NCBI RefSeq assembly: GCF_025244865.1
Contig: NZ_CP104272.1
Location: forward strand, 2,976,001 to 3,040,000
Source: Arthrobacter sp. zg-Y1110
GTDB lineage: Bacteria > Actinomycetota > Actinomycetes > Actinomycetales > Micrococcaceae
DNA: 64,000 nucleotides
Reading direction: 5' to 3'
Notes under the pieces: generated by a model
The model's input: only the letters and a program-made list of their open reading frames with translations
Database searches by the model: none
What the model was told of the DNA's origin: nothing
Program-made: the position numbers and the translations under genes
Part shown: in pieces, positions 52,519 through 61,696 of the stretch
Position numbering within the stretch: the stretch's first letter is position 1
How the letters are laid out: each line of letters starts with the position of its first letter

Positions 52519-54125
52519 TGGGCTGCCCCCTCGCCCAGTACGGCTTCAATGTAGGGGGTGCGGTCCAGCAGGTCCCGGGCGGCGTCGTCGCTGAGTGAAA
52601 ACAGTGGTCCGGCAGCCACGGTCAGGGCGACGCCGAGGGCAACCAGGCCCACAGTCGGGTAAACCATGGTCCGGGGCAGCAGGTCCACGGACTCCCTGCC
52701 GGAGAACCGTCCCGTGGCATGCTCGATGACGTGCTCGGAGCTGCGCAGGCTGGAGCCGTCGGTGCTGGTGGCCAGCAGGATGGGATCCGGGTGCACGGCG
52801 TCCTCGGGGGTACGCCAGAATGCACGGTTCCAGACCCGGGCCATGACCAGCAGGGTCAGCAGGCTGGTGGCGGCCCCTGCACCCACGAGGACATAGGCCA
52901 GCGGAGTGCCAAGGTCCACACCGGCCTGCATCAGGCCGAGCTTGCCCAGGAACCCGGAGAACGGCGGGATGCCGGCCAGGTTGATGGCGGGAATGAAGTA
53001 CAGCACCGCCAGCAGCGGCGACAGCCGTGCCAGCCCGCCGAGCCGGTCCATGTTGGCGGTTCCGCCGCGGCGTTCGATCAGGCCCGTCACCAGGAACAGC
53101 GAAGTCTGCACCGTAATGTGGTGCACCACGTAGAACACGGTGGAACCGATGCCCATCACGGAGGCGATCGCGAGACCGAACACCATGTAGCCGATGTGGC
53201 TGACCAGGGTGAAGGAGAGCATTCGTTTAATGTCGGTCTGCGCCAGCGCACCGAGGATGCCCACCAGCATGGTCAGCCCCGCCACCACCATCAGCAGCGT
53301 GTTGATCCTGTCCCCGGGGAAGAGCAGGGTCTCGGTGCGGACCATGGCATAGACACCCACCTTGGTCAGCAGGCCGGCGAACACGGCGGTGACCGGGGCC
53401 GGCGCGGTGGGATAGGAGTCCGGCAGCCAGAAGGACAACGGGAAAATGGCGGCCTTAATCCCGAATGCCACCAGGAGCATCAGGTGCAGCATCAGCTGGG
53501 TCGCCGGATCCAGTTCGCCGAGCTTCAGGGCAAGGTCGGCCATGTTCACGGTGCCGGTGGCCGCGTAGATCATGGCAATGGAAATCAGGAACAGCAGCGA
53601 CGACACCACGCTGACCACTACATACGTCACGCCGGCACGGATCCGCGGCGTCGTCCCGCCGAGGGTCATCAGGACATAGCTGGCGGTCAGCAGGATTTCG
53701 AAGCCCACGTACAGGTTGAACAGGTCCCCGGCGAGGAAGGCATTGGAAACGCCTGCCACCAGGATGAGATAGGTCGGGTGGAAGATCGAAATGGGTCCGT
53801 CTTCGTCGCCGTCGGCCATACCCTGGCCGGCGGCATAGATCAGCACGGAAAGGCTGATCGCCGAAGAGACCACCAGCATCAGTGCGGAGAACTGGTCCAC
53901 CACCATGGTGATGCCGAACGGTGGAAGCCAGGCGCCCAGGTTCACGGCCTGCGCGCCGGTCTGCCAGACGGAGCCCAGCAGGACGATTTCCAGGATCAGG
54001 GTTCCGCTGAGGATGCTGATGCTGACCACCCGCTGGGCGCGCTGGTGACGGATCAGGATGAACGCGAGGGCGGCACCGAGGACCGGGAGCACCACCGCCA
54101 GCGGTGCAAGGCTGGCTGTGTTCAT
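52515..54125 (-). CDS. mnhD: Na+/H+ antiporter subunit D (MrpD/MnhD)
   Basis: A 536-residue, ~14-helix subunit of the proton-pumping NADH-quinone oxidoreductase ND-type family. Characteristic region: FNLYVGFEILLTASYVLMTLGG, FGIKAAIFPLSFWLPDSYPTAPAPVTAVFAGLLTKVGVYAM with the conserved charged/lysine positions, and TDIKRMLSFTLVSHIGYMVFG. Overlaps mnhC by four bases (54122-54125). Probably forms a proton path with MnhA. Confidence 0.95.
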   Translation of the reverse strand: MNTASLAPLAVVLPVLGAALAFILIRHQRAQRVVSISILSGTLILEIVLLGSVWQTGAQAVNLGAWLPPFGITMVVDQFSALMLVVSSAISLSVLIYAAGQGMADGDEDGPISIFHPTYLILVAGVSNAFLAGDLFNLYVGFEILLTASYVLMTLGGTTPRIRAGVTYVVVSVVSSLLFLISIAMIYAATGTVNMADLALKLGELDPATQLMLHLMLLVAFGIKAAIFPLSFWLPDSYPTAPAPVTAVFAGLLTKVGVYAMVRTETLLFPGDRINTLLMVVAGLTMLVGILGALAQTDIKRMLSFTLVSHIGYMVFGLAIASVMGIGSTVFYVVHHITVQTSLFLVTGLIERRGGTANMDRLGGLARLSPLLAVLYFIPAINLAGIPPFSGFLGKLGLMQAGVDLGTPLAYVLVGAGAATSLLTLLVMARVWNRAFWRTPEDAVHPDPILLATSTDGSSLRSSEHVIEHATGRFSGRESVDLLPRTMVYPTVGLVALGVALTVAAGPLFSLSDDAARDLLDRTPYIEAVLGEGAAQ

Positions 54126-54607
54126 CGGTTCACCTCCGGTTCGTTTGCTGTGTTGCCGCGCTGGGAGCCGGGAGCCTCTTCGGCTTCCTCCGGCGGTGTG
54201 AATTCCGTGGTGTCCTCCGGGACGTCTGCGTCATCTTCGGCGTCGAAGCTGCTCTGGCTCGCCACGCGCCGGTCCTCAACGTCGTCCTGGACCTCGTCCT
54301 GCCTGCCCAGCACCCAGGACCGGTAAATGATGCCGAGCATAAAGGCCGTGACCGAGAAGGAAATGACGATCGAGGTCAGGATGAAGGCCTGCGGCAGCGG
54401 ATCGTTGTAGGCATCCGCGGCAATGTCCTTGTTGAAGATCGGTGCGAGCCCCGCCGGCCCGCCGGTGGCGAGCAGCAGGATGTTCGTTGCATTGGTGAGC
54501 ATGGCCAGGCCAAGCACCACCCGGGTCAGGCTCCGCTCAAGCAGCAGGTAGATGCCGGCTGCGTACAGGCACCCCATAACCAGGAGGAGGGTGAGGTTAA
54601 CAGTCAC
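54122..54607 (-). CDS. mnhC: Na+/H+ antiporter subunit C (MrpC/MnhC)
   Basis: A 161-residue NuoK-like subunit with three helices: NLTLLLVMGCLYAAGIYLLLERSLTRVVLGLAMLTNATNILLLATGG, then LPQAFILTSIVISFSVTAFMLGIIYR. The charged C-terminal tail from about residue 115 is variable and lacks helices. Overlaps mnhA and mnhD by four bases each. Confidence 0.94.
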   Translation of the reverse strand: MTVNLTLLLVMGCLYAAGIYLLLERSLTRVVLGLAMLTNATNILLLATGGPAGLAPIFNKDIAADAYNDPLPQAFILTSIVISFSVTAFMLGIIYRSWVLGRQDEVQDDVEDRRVASQSSFDAEDDADVPEDTTEFTPPEEAEEAPGSQRGNTANEPEVNR

Positions 54608-57600
54608 CGTGCCACCTCTTCCTCTTCGGGACGGGCGGCAACGTCGATGATTTCCGGTTCCTCCACAGTATTTTCGTCGTCGTCTTCGTCGTCGGCGTCG
54701 CCCTCGCTGCGCTCGTCAATCTCCGAGCCCAGGCTGCGCAGGACGTCCAGCACCAGCCCCACCACCACCAGGTAGACGCCGATGTCGAAGATCGTGGAGG
54801 TCACGAATTTGACCTCCCCGAAGATCGGCCAGGTGAACTTGAGGATTGCGCTTTGCAGGATCTGCCCGCCGAAGAACAGCGGCGCCGCCGCGGACAGGGC
54901 AATCACGCCCAAGCCGCCGCCCAGCAGCGTTCCGGCGCTGACCGGGCTGGCTTCGGCCAATTCGAAGCGGCCGCCGGCCAGGTAACGGATGGTCAGCGCC
55001 AGTCCGGCCATCAGCCCGCCGGCGAACCCGCCGCCGGGCAGGTTGTGGCCGGCAACCAGCAGGTAGACGGAGAACAGGATGACGGAGTGGAACAGTAGCC
55101 GGGTAATCACCTCGAAGATGATGGACCGGCGCTCGGGCGCCAGCGTCCGGCCGGCTACCAGCCAGGCGTCGCGGCCCACGCTGGAGAATTTGCGGGCCAT
55201 GGCGAGGGTGGCCTGGCGCCGGGCGGTGGGGGCAAACTGCTCCCTCCCCCGGTCCACGGAGCCGCTGGCCACACCCTCGGCCCGGCGCCGCTTGTCCCCG
55301 CGTCCGCGGACGAAGATCAGGGACGCGAGGCCCGTGGCCGCGATGGCCAGCACCGTGATTTCACCGAACGTATCCCAGGCGCGGATATCCACCAGGGTGA
55401 CGTTGACAATGTTGGAACCACCGCCGCCGTCGTAGGCCAGCTGCGGGAAGTCGAGGGATACGGGCGTGGCGACACGGGAAGCCATGGCGGTCATGGCGAA
55501 CACGACCATGCTGGCGCCGAAGGCGATGCCCAGCAACGCCCTTAGGAAGCGGTGGCGCTTGGGTTCACGCTTCCACAACCTGGCCGGCAGGGACCGCAGG
55601 GCCAGCACGAACGCCACCAGGACAATGGTTTCGACGAGCATCTGGGTCAGGGCCAGGTCCGGGGCGCCCTGCAGCGCGAAGATCAGGGCAATGCCGTAAC
55701 CGCTGACGGAAACCATCAGCACGGCCAGGAAACGCTTCGTCGCGCGGGCCGCGGCAACGGCGCCCAGGACCACCGCGGCGCCGATCACGGCCTGCAGCGG
55801 GGTATCGAACCAGCGGAAGTCCTGCGGCAGGGGCGCGGACCGCAGGATCAGGGCCATCAGCGGGGTCAGGATCGCCATGGTCAGGATGACGAACAGGTAG
55901 AACAGCAGCGAACCGCGCTGCGTGCGCCCGGTAACCCACACGGCGACGTCGTCGAGTACCCCGATGGCGCCGCGGTAGGACCGCTCGGCGTCGACCGGGA
56001 AGGCTACGTCCCGCTGGAGGTCCTCTACCTGCCGGGCCAGCAGGAACAGGACGACGCCGATGCCGAGGGTGAGCGCGGTCAGGCCCAGCGCCGGGGTCAG
56101 GCCGTGCCAGAGGGCCAGATGGGTGGGCTTGCCTTCGGCAGGGAAGAGATCCGCGTAGGACGCGATCGCGGAATCCAGCGGTGCCGGCCAGAGCCCGAAC
56201 ACTACGGTGACGCCCGCCAGGATCGCCGGAGCGGCGAGGAAGGACCAGGACACCGCCTTGAACGGGGTGGGTGTGCAGCCATCCTTGGTTGCAAAGGCGC
56301 CCCAGATGAAACGGGCGCTGTAGGCGAAGGTGAGGATGGAACCGGTCACCACGCCGGCCAGCAGGAGCCAGGCGGCGATGGTGCCCTGCTGCTCGCCGTA
56401 ATGCACAAAGGTCTCGTAGACCGATTCCTTGGCCACGAAGCCCAGCAGCGGCGGCACGCCTGCCATGGATGCCGCACCGATAACGGCGACGACGGCCAGT
56501 TTCGGTGCTGCACGGAAGATTCCCGAGAGTTTGCGGATGTCACGGGTGCCGGCCTGGTGGTCGATAATCCCGACCACCAGGAACAGGGTCGCCTTGAAGA
56601 AGCCGTGCGCCAGAAGCAGGCCCATCCCGGCGACTGCGGCCTCCCGGCTGCCCAGGCCCACCACCAAGGTAAGGAAACCGAGCTGGCTGACCGTGCCGTA
56701 GGCAAGGATCAGTTTGATGTCGTACTGGCGCAGGGCACGCCAGCCGCCCAGCAGCATGGTTGACAGGCCCAGGATCAGCACGATGGGGTGCCACAGCAGC
56801 GTCTCGGAGAAACCGGGGGCCAGCCGGGCAATGAGGTAGATACCGGCCTTCACCATGGCGGCGGCATGCAGGTAGGCGCTGACCGGGGTGGGCGCCGCCA
56901 TGGCTGCGGGCAGCCAGAAGTGGAAGGGCACGAGGGCCGATTTTGAGACGGCGCCGACCAGCAGCAGGGCGATGGCAACGTTGACCAGCGTCCCGGCATT
57001 CACCAGTTCCGGTGCCTGCACCAGGATCTCCGAGATCCGGTACGTCCCGGCGACGGAGCCGAGGATGATCATGCCGACCAGCATCGCCAGGCCGCCGAAG
57101 GTCGTGACGATCAAGGCCTGCAGGGCCGCGCGGCGGGCAGAGAGCCGGTGCGCCGAGTAGCCGATCAGCAGGTAGGAAAGGATGGTGGTCAGTTCCCAGA
57201 AAATGAACAGCAGGATGAGGTCATCCGCCGTAACCAAACCGAACATGGCGGCTGCGAACGCCAGCAGCTGGGCACCGAAGCTGCCCATTTTCGGGTCATT
57301 CGGCCGGAAGTACCGGGCGCAGTAGAAGAGGACCAGGGCGCCCACGCCGAGGATCAGGATGGACAGCACAGCCGCAAGGGTGTCCATCCGGAAGGCCAGT
57401 TCCACCCGGAGGTCGGGAATCCAGGCAATGGTGACCGACGGCGGCGCGTTCGGGGCGCCGGATGCCAGCGTCTGGTCTGCACCGGTGTACCGGGGGAAGG
57501 TGGCTATCAGCCAAATGAACGCGGCAGCCGGGAAGGCCGCGAGGATGTAGAACGCAGACCGGCCGACCTTGCGGAACACCAAGGGCGCAACCAATGCCAC

Positions 57601-57630
57601 CGCAAATAAAACGGTGAGCACAAACAGCAC
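54604..57630 (-). CDS. mnhA: Na+/H+ antiporter subunit A with fused B domain (MrpA-MrpB)
   Basis: A 1008-residue membrane protein. Residues 1-~800 are the MrpA ND5-like part (VTADDLILLFIFWELTTILSYLLIG, STMLLGGWRALRQYDIKLILAYGTVSQLGFLT with the conserved lysine and charged residues). Residues ~830-960 are an MrpB-type domain (RLLFHSVILFSVYLLVAGHNLPGGGFAGGLMAGLALTIRYLAGG), so no separate mnhB is needed. The C-end is a charged tail of ~40 residues. Start: GTG 57630 with GGGAG ~9 bases upstream. First gene of mnhACDEFG. Confidence 0.95.
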   Translation of the reverse strand: MLFVLTVLFAVALVAPLVFRKVGRSAFYILAAFPAAAFIWLIATFPRYTGADQTLASGAPNAPPSVTIAWIPDLRVELAFRMDTLAAVLSILILGVGALVLFYCARYFRPNDPKMGSFGAQLLAFAAAMFGLVTADDLILLFIFWELTTILSYLLIGYSAHRLSARRAALQALIVTTFGGLAMLVGMIILGSVAGTYRISEILVQAPELVNAGTLVNVAIALLLVGAVSKSALVPFHFWLPAAMAAPTPVSAYLHAAAMVKAGIYLIARLAPGFSETLLWHPIVLILGLSTMLLGGWRALRQYDIKLILAYGTVSQLGFLTLVVGLGSREAAVAGMGLLLAHGFFKATLFLVVGIIDHQAGTRDIRKLSGIFRAAPKLAVVAVIGAASMAGVPPLLGFVAKESVYETFVHYGEQQGTIAAWLLLAGVVTGSILTFAYSARFIWGAFATKDGCTPTPFKAVSWSFLAAPAILAGVTVVFGLWPAPLDSAIASYADLFPAEGKPTHLALWHGLTPALGLTALTLGIGVVLFLLARQVEDLQRDVAFPVDAERSYRGAIGVLDDVAVWVTGRTQRGSLLFYLFVILTMAILTPLMALILRSAPLPQDFRWFDTPLQAVIGAAVVLGAVAAARATKRFLAVLMVSVSGYGIALIFALQGAPDLALTQMLVETIVLVAFVLALRSLPARLWKREPKRHRFLRALLGIAFGASMVVFAMTAMASRVATPVSLDFPQLAYDGGGGSNIVNVTLVDIRAWDTFGEITVLAIAATGLASLIFVRGRGDKRRRAEGVASGSVDRGREQFAPTARRQATLAMARKFSSVGRDAWLVAGRTLAPERRSIIFEVITRLLFHSVILFSVYLLVAGHNLPGGGFAGGLMAGLALTIRYLAGGRFELAEASPVSAGTLLGGGLGVIALSAAAPLFFGGQILQSAILKFTWPIFGEVKFVTSTIFDIGVYLVVVGLVLDVLRSLGSEIDERSEGDADDEDDDENTVEEPEIIDVAARPEEEEVAR

Positions 57631-57818
57631 TATGATCTCCCGGGCTCTTTCGTCGATGTTTCAGCCTGATTTTGGCTGCAGTTATCAAGGGGGGCGGTCA
57701 AGGTCGTAAGTACATTCTACCCATGGCATACGGACGCCCTCCTACTCGGGCGGTTCGGCAAAGGAACCGGCCACCGGCGTTTTGGGCGTTGAATACCGTT
57801 CCGGGCCGCGGCAGCCGC

Positions 57819-57824
57819 TAGGCT
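57819..57824 (+). promoter_or_regulatory. Putative -10 of the Atg22-like MFS gene (leaderless)
   Basis: TAGGCT ends 7 bases before ATG 57832; no ribosome site. Confidence 0.55.
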
Positions 57825-57831
57825 CAGCGGC

Positions 57832-59208
57832 ATGAGTCTCAGCACACAAAAAACGTCTCCGGGTGGCCTGGCGCCGCGCGCCTCCGCACCTGCACGCTGG
57901 AAACAGGTGGCGGCCTGGGCGGCCTGGGACTGGGGGTCCGCTTCCTTTAACGCAGTGATGACCACTTTTGTGTTCACTGTCTACCTGACGTCCGCCTCCT
58001 TCGGAGACAAAGACGAGAACTCAGCCGTCCTCGGCGCCGGCCTCGCGATTGCCGGCGTCGCCGTGGCCGTCCTCGCGCCGGTCACCGGCCAACGCTCGGA
58101 CGCGGGTGGCCGCCGCCGCACGTGGCTCACCGTCAACACCCTGCTGACCTGCGCCCTGGTCGCGGCGTGCTGGTTTGTTTTCCCCTCGCCCGACTACCTG
58201 ATCCTGGGCGTGGCGCTGATCGCCGCAGCGAACCTGTTCTTCGAATTTGCCGGCGTGAACTACAACGCCATGCTCAGCCAGATCTCCACGCCGGCCACCG
58301 TCGGCAAAATCAGCGGCCTGGGCTGGGCCATGGGCTATGTAGGCGGAATCGCTGCCCTGGCGCTGGTACTCGTGGGCTTTGTGCAGCCCGACGTCGGCTG
58401 GTTCGGCGTCACCTCCGAAGACGGACTGAACATCCGCTTCGTTGCGCTGTTTTCCGCCGTCTGGTTCCTGCTGTTCGCCCTGCCGCTGATGTTCACCGTG
58501 CCCGAGGTTCCCCGGCAGGAGGCGCTGGCACGGCTGGGAATCCTTGCGTCCTACAAGCTCCTCTTCCAGCGCATCAAGGCCCTCTTCCGGACCGACCCGC
58601 ACACCATTTACTTCCTGCTCGCCAGCGCCGTCTTCCGCGACGGCCTGGCGGCAGTGTTCACCTTCGGCGGCGTTATCGCGGCCGGCACTTTCAACTGGGA
58701 ACTGTCAGAGGTGATTATGTTCGCCATCTTCGGCAACGTGGTCGCCGCCGCCGGGTCCGTGGTCGGCGGCTTCCTCGATGACCGCTCCGGCCCCAAGGCC
58801 GTGATCGTCGGTTCGCTGATCGGACTGATCCTTGCCGGCACGGCCATTGTGGTGCTGGGCCCGGATGACCAGGACCTGTTTGGACTGCAGTGGACCGGCG
58901 ACACCACGTTCTGGATCTTCGGCCTGCTGCTGTGCCTGTTCGTGGGCCCGGCCCAGTCCGCGTCCCGGGCGTTCCTCGCCAGGCTCGCCCCGGAAGGGAA
59001 GGAAGGCGAGCTGTTCGGCCTGTATGCCACCACCGGGCGGGCGGTCAGTTTCCTGGCCCCCACGCTGTTCTCGGTCTGCATCGTGGTCTTCGGTTCCCAG
59101 CGGTACGGCATCATCGGCATCATGGCCGTGCTGCTGATAGGCCTGCTGGTGCTGCTCCCGGTCCGCTCCCCCGCAGCACGGACCGCTTCGCCCGTCGAAA
59201 CGCTGTAG
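57832..59208 (+). CDS. MFS transporter, UMF1/Atg22-like family
   Basis: A 458-residue permease with about 12 helices. AAWDWGSASFNAVMTTFVFTVYLTSASFG and LAPVTGQRSDAGGRRRTWLT (MFS-loop-like) and YNAMLSQISTPATVGKISGLGWAMGYVGGIAAL identify the unknown-major-facilitator family related to yeast Atg22 vacuolar effluxers. Bacterial members probably export small molecules such as amino acids. Substrate unknown. It has an independent promoter, divergent from mnhA across 201 bases, and no downstream operon. Confidence 0.88.
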   Translation: MSLSTQKTSPGGLAPRASAPARWKQVAAWAAWDWGSASFNAVMTTFVFTVYLTSASFGDKDENSAVLGAGLAIAGVAVAVLAPVTGQRSDAGGRRRTWLTVNTLLTCALVAACWFVFPSPDYLILGVALIAAANLFFEFAGVNYNAMLSQISTPATVGKISGLGWAMGYVGGIAALALVLVGFVQPDVGWFGVTSEDGLNIRFVALFSAVWFLLFALPLMFTVPEVPRQEALARLGILASYKLLFQRIKALFRTDPHTIYFLLASAVFRDGLAAVFTFGGVIAAGTFNWELSEVIMFAIFGNVVAAAGSVVGGFLDDRSGPKAVIVGSLIGLILAGTAIVVLGPDDQDLFGLQWTGDTTFWIFGLLLCLFVGPAQSASRAFLARLAPEGKEGELFGLYATTGRAVSFLAPTLFSVCIVVFGSQRYGIIGIMAVLLIGLLVLLPVRSPAARTASPVETL

Positions 59209-59225
59209 GCGCAGCGGTTTGGCTC

Positions 59226-59252
59226 GCAGGCCGGGCTCCGGCTCCGGCCTGC
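59226..59252 (+). terminator. Possible terminator hairpin after the MFS gene
   Basis: GCAGGCCGG (59226-59234) pairs with CCGGCCTGC (59244-59252) around a 9-base loop; no T tract follows. Located 18 bases past the MFS stop. Confidence 0.5.
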
Positions 59253-59342
59253 GTGCCTGCGGGTCTGGCTCCGGCGGCAACGAAATTCCTACGCTCGCAG
59301 AGCTCGCTCGGAATATTAAAGCCGCCTCCGCCAGACCCTAGA

Positions 59343-59515
59343 GCCGGACAGTCACACCGCCGCCGCCAGGCCCTCCAGCCGGACAGTCACACCGCCCCCG
59401 CCAGGCCCTCCAGCCGGACAGTCACACCGCCCGCCAGGCCCTCCAGCCGGACGGTCACACCGCCCCCGCCAGGCCCTACAGACGGACGGTCGCCGCGCCG
59501 CCGCCAGGCCCTAGG
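59343..59515 (+). repeat. Five tandem ~35-bp repeats between convergent genes
   Basis: Units at 59343-59377, 59378-59412, 59413-59445 (33 bp, two bases short), 59446-59480 and 59481-59515, each like GCCGGACAGTCACACCGCC followed by GCCAGGCCCT.CA. The last unit covers the dcd stop. A degenerate partial copy may precede the first unit near 59321. The region has no gene. The upstream stretch 59281-59318 contains ATTCC...GGAAT around GAGCTC, possibly a separate small palindromic element. Confidence 0.85.
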
Positions 59516-60131
59516 AGGCGCTGACGCCCGCCGTGTCCTCGTCATTCGAGGCAGCAGTGACATCGGTGCGGTGGAAGTTCAGGTGGCTGCGCGACGCCGT
59601 CGGGCCCCGCTGGCCCTGGTACCGGTTGCCGTAGCGTCCCGAGCCGTACGCGTGCTCCGCCGGGGAGCTGAGCCGGAAGAAGCACAGCTGTCCGATCTTG
59701 GAGCCGGGCCACAGCTTGATGGGCAGCGTTGCCATGTTGGAAAGCTCCAGCGTGACGTGGCCGGAGAAGCCGGGATCAATGAAGCCAGCCGTGGAGTGCG
59801 TCAGCAGCCCAAGCCGGCCCAGCGAGGACTTGCCCTCCAGACGCGCAGCGATGTCGTCCGGCAGGGTGACCTGCTCGTAGGTGGAACCCAGGACAAACTC
59901 TCCGGGGTGGAGGATGAACGGCTCATCCGGATCCACTTCCACCAGGCGGGTCAGCTCAGGTTGGTCCTGCGAGGGATCGATGTGGGCGTACTTATGGTTG
60001 TCGAATAGCCGGAAGAAGCGGTCGATGCGCACATCGACGCTGGAAGGCTGGACCATGGCGGGGTCATAGGGGTCCAGGGCAATCCGGTTGTCGGCAATCT
60101 CGGCTCGGATGTCGCGGTCAGAAATCAGCAC
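59511..60131 (-). CDS. dcd: dCTP deaminase (possibly bifunctional dCTP deaminase-dUTPase)
   Basis: A 206-residue trimeric enzyme that deaminates dCTP toward dUMP/dTMP synthesis. It begins [23 protein letters not shown] and has [70 protein letters not shown], and [14 protein letters not shown]. The [13 protein letters not shown] block is the active-site region. Mycobacterial Dcd releases dUMP directly; I cannot decide that here. The C-terminal ~20 residues are a variable extension ending in the tandem repeat. Confidence 0.95.
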   Translation of the reverse strand: MLISDRDIRAEIADNRIALDPYDPAMVQPSSVDVRIDRFFRLFDNHKYAHIDPSQDQPELTRLVEVDPDEPFILHPGEFVLGSTYEQVTLPDDIAARLEGKSSLGRLGLLTHSTAGFIDPGFSGHVTLELSNMATLPIKLWPGSKIGQLCFFRLSSPAEHAYGSGRYGNRYQGQRGPTASRSHLNFHRTDVTAASNDEDTAGVSAS

Positions 60132-60153
60132 TCTTCAAAAATAGCGCATGCCC

Positions 60154-61008
60154 CTAGCGGCCGATTTCCGTCCGCACCGCATAGAGCTCGGGGAAGAACG
60201 TCAGTTCGAGGGCGCGCCGCAGGAAGCCGGCACCGCTGGAACCGCCCGTGCCCCGCTTCATGCCGATGGTGCGTTCAACCGTTTTCAAGTGTCGGAAACG
60301 CCACAGCTGGAAATTGTCCTCGAGGTCCACAAGCTCTTCGCAGGCCTCGTAGACGTCCCAGTTCCCGGCGGGGTTTTCGTAGACGTACTTGTAGACCGCC
60401 AGCAGTGACTCGTCATACACATGTGCCTGCGTCACGTCACGGTCCAGGAGTTCCGGCGCCACGGCGTAGCCGCGGCGGGCAAGATAGCGGATGAACTCGT
60501 CGTAGATGCTGGTTTGGGAAAGCAGGCCGGACAGCAGCTCCTGAGCGGCCGGGTCTGCCGCGAACACGGCAATCATTGCCTCGTTCTTGTTGCCCAGCAG
60601 GAACTCGACGGCACGGTACTGGTAGGACTGGAAGCCGCTCGAGGCGCCCAGGTCATCGCGGAATTCGGAGTACTCGGACGGGGTCAGCGTTGCCAGCACG
60701 GACCACTGTTCCGTCAGCGAGCGCTGGATGTGCTTGATCCGGGCAATTCCCTTCATGGCCGAACGCAGGTCATCCGCCGCCAGGCGGGCACGCACGGCCA
60801 GCAGCTCGTGCAGGACGAGCTTCAACCACAGTTCCGAGGTCTGGTGCTGGATGATGAACAGCATCTCGTCGTGGTGCTCCGGGCTGCTCACCGGATGCTG
60901 CGCGGAAAGCAGTTCATCCAGGGCAAGGTAGGACCCGTAGCTCATCTTGTCGCTGAAATCCCGCTCAATGCCTGCTTCGAGGCTGCGGGTGTTCTCGTTC
61001 GGACTCAT
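60154..61008 (-). CDS. kynA: Tryptophan 2,3-dioxygenase
   Basis: A 284-residue heme enzyme that opens the indole ring of L-tryptophan to N-formylkynurenine. LDELLSAQHPVSSPEHHDEMLFIIQHQTSELWLKLVLHEL contains the substrate-side histidine (FIIQHQTSELW); FRHLKTVERTIGMKRGTGGSSG contains the heme histidine (FRHL) and the conserved GTGGSSG. Length normal. Start: ATG 61008; an upstream frame to 61455 is not family-like. It precedes dcd by 22 bases in the same direction, and no kynureninase or formamidase gene is present nearby. Confidence 0.93.
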   Translation of the reverse strand: MSPNENTRSLEAGIERDFSDKMSYGSYLALDELLSAQHPVSSPEHHDEMLFIIQHQTSELWLKLVLHELLAVRARLAADDLRSAMKGIARIKHIQRSLTEQWSVLATLTPSEYSEFRDDLGASSGFQSYQYRAVEFLLGNKNEAMIAVFAADPAAQELLSGLLSQTSIYDEFIRYLARRGYAVAPELLDRDVTQAHVYDESLLAVYKYVYENPAGNWDVYEACEELVDLEDNFQLWRFRHLKTVERTIGMKRGTGGSSGAGFLRRALELTFFPELYAVRTEIGR

Positions 61009-61077
61009 GCCCACCACGGTATCCGCTCCATATGCCAGACTTGGGGTTTTGGCACCGAGCCCTGAGAAGGAGCCCCC

Positions 61078-61560
61078 ATGGAACCGGACAACACCCCCGA
61101 GATCCCGACAATGCCGCTGGCCCACGACGACGTCGAAGCACCCGGCGCGGCGCTTGAAGAAGCCATTACCGCCGGTCGTGAGGGCCGGCTCACCAACCGC
61201 GAGGTTATGTCCGTCATCTGGACGTCGGAACTGCTCAGCGTGGGGCGCTTGACGAAGGACGACGATCCCTCCACCTTCCAGGCAGTGGTCCTGAAGGCCC
61301 CGGACGCCGACTACTCCGTGGCTGCCACCTTCACCTCCGCGGACCGCATCCCCGCACAGCTGCGCGAAGCAGCACCGGTGGTCGTCAAGGCCAGCGGCGA
61401 AGCCACCATCCGCAGCATTGCCCCGGGATACGGCATGTCCGTCAATCCGGGACACGAAGTAGGGCTGGAGATCGGCCCGGACGTTGTGGCTTCGCTCGTC
61501 GAGGCGTCCGAAAAGGCCGCTGCGCAGGCACAGGACCCGGCCGGTACGGAACAGGACTGA
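61078..61560 (+). CDS. SseB-like family protein
   Basis: A 160-residue cytoplasmic protein without membrane helices. ALEEAITAGREGRLTNREVMSVIWTSELLSVGRL (about residues 25-58) and the ...YSVAATFTSADRIPAQLREAAPVVVKASGEATIRSIAPGYGMSVNPGHEVGLEIGPD portion match the pattern of bacterial SseB N-terminal-type domains (G-F/W-S-VNPG-). Function unknown. Start: ATG 61078 with AAGGAG seven bases upstream. It is divergent from kynA. Confidence 0.65.
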   Translation: MEPDNTPEIPTMPLAHDDVEAPGAALEEAITAGREGRLTNREVMSVIWTSELLSVGRLTKDDDPSTFQAVVLKAPDADYSVAATFTSADRIPAQLREAAPVVVKASGEATIRSIAPGYGMSVNPGHEVGLEIGPDVVASLVEASEKAAAQAQDPAGTEQD

Positions 61561-61696
61561 CCAGCCCCGGAAGGGTCGAAAACAGCCGATTAGGTTGCGT
61601 TATGGCCATTTGATGCCGTTTTTGCAGGCCTAGCGCTTGCAGTGTCAGTGCCGGGGCCTACGCTGGGGAACCTCACAACAGAGGGAGGGCTGTACC

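Noticed and set aside
59343..59515. CRISPR array
   Set aside because: Repeats are adjacent and near-identical with no spacers between, and no cas gene is nearby.
58890..60008. A 372-codon frame over the MFS end, the repeat and dcd
   Set aside because: It covers two real genes in a wrong frame and runs through the 35-bp repeat. Low-complexity Pro/Arg/Ala protein without similarity.
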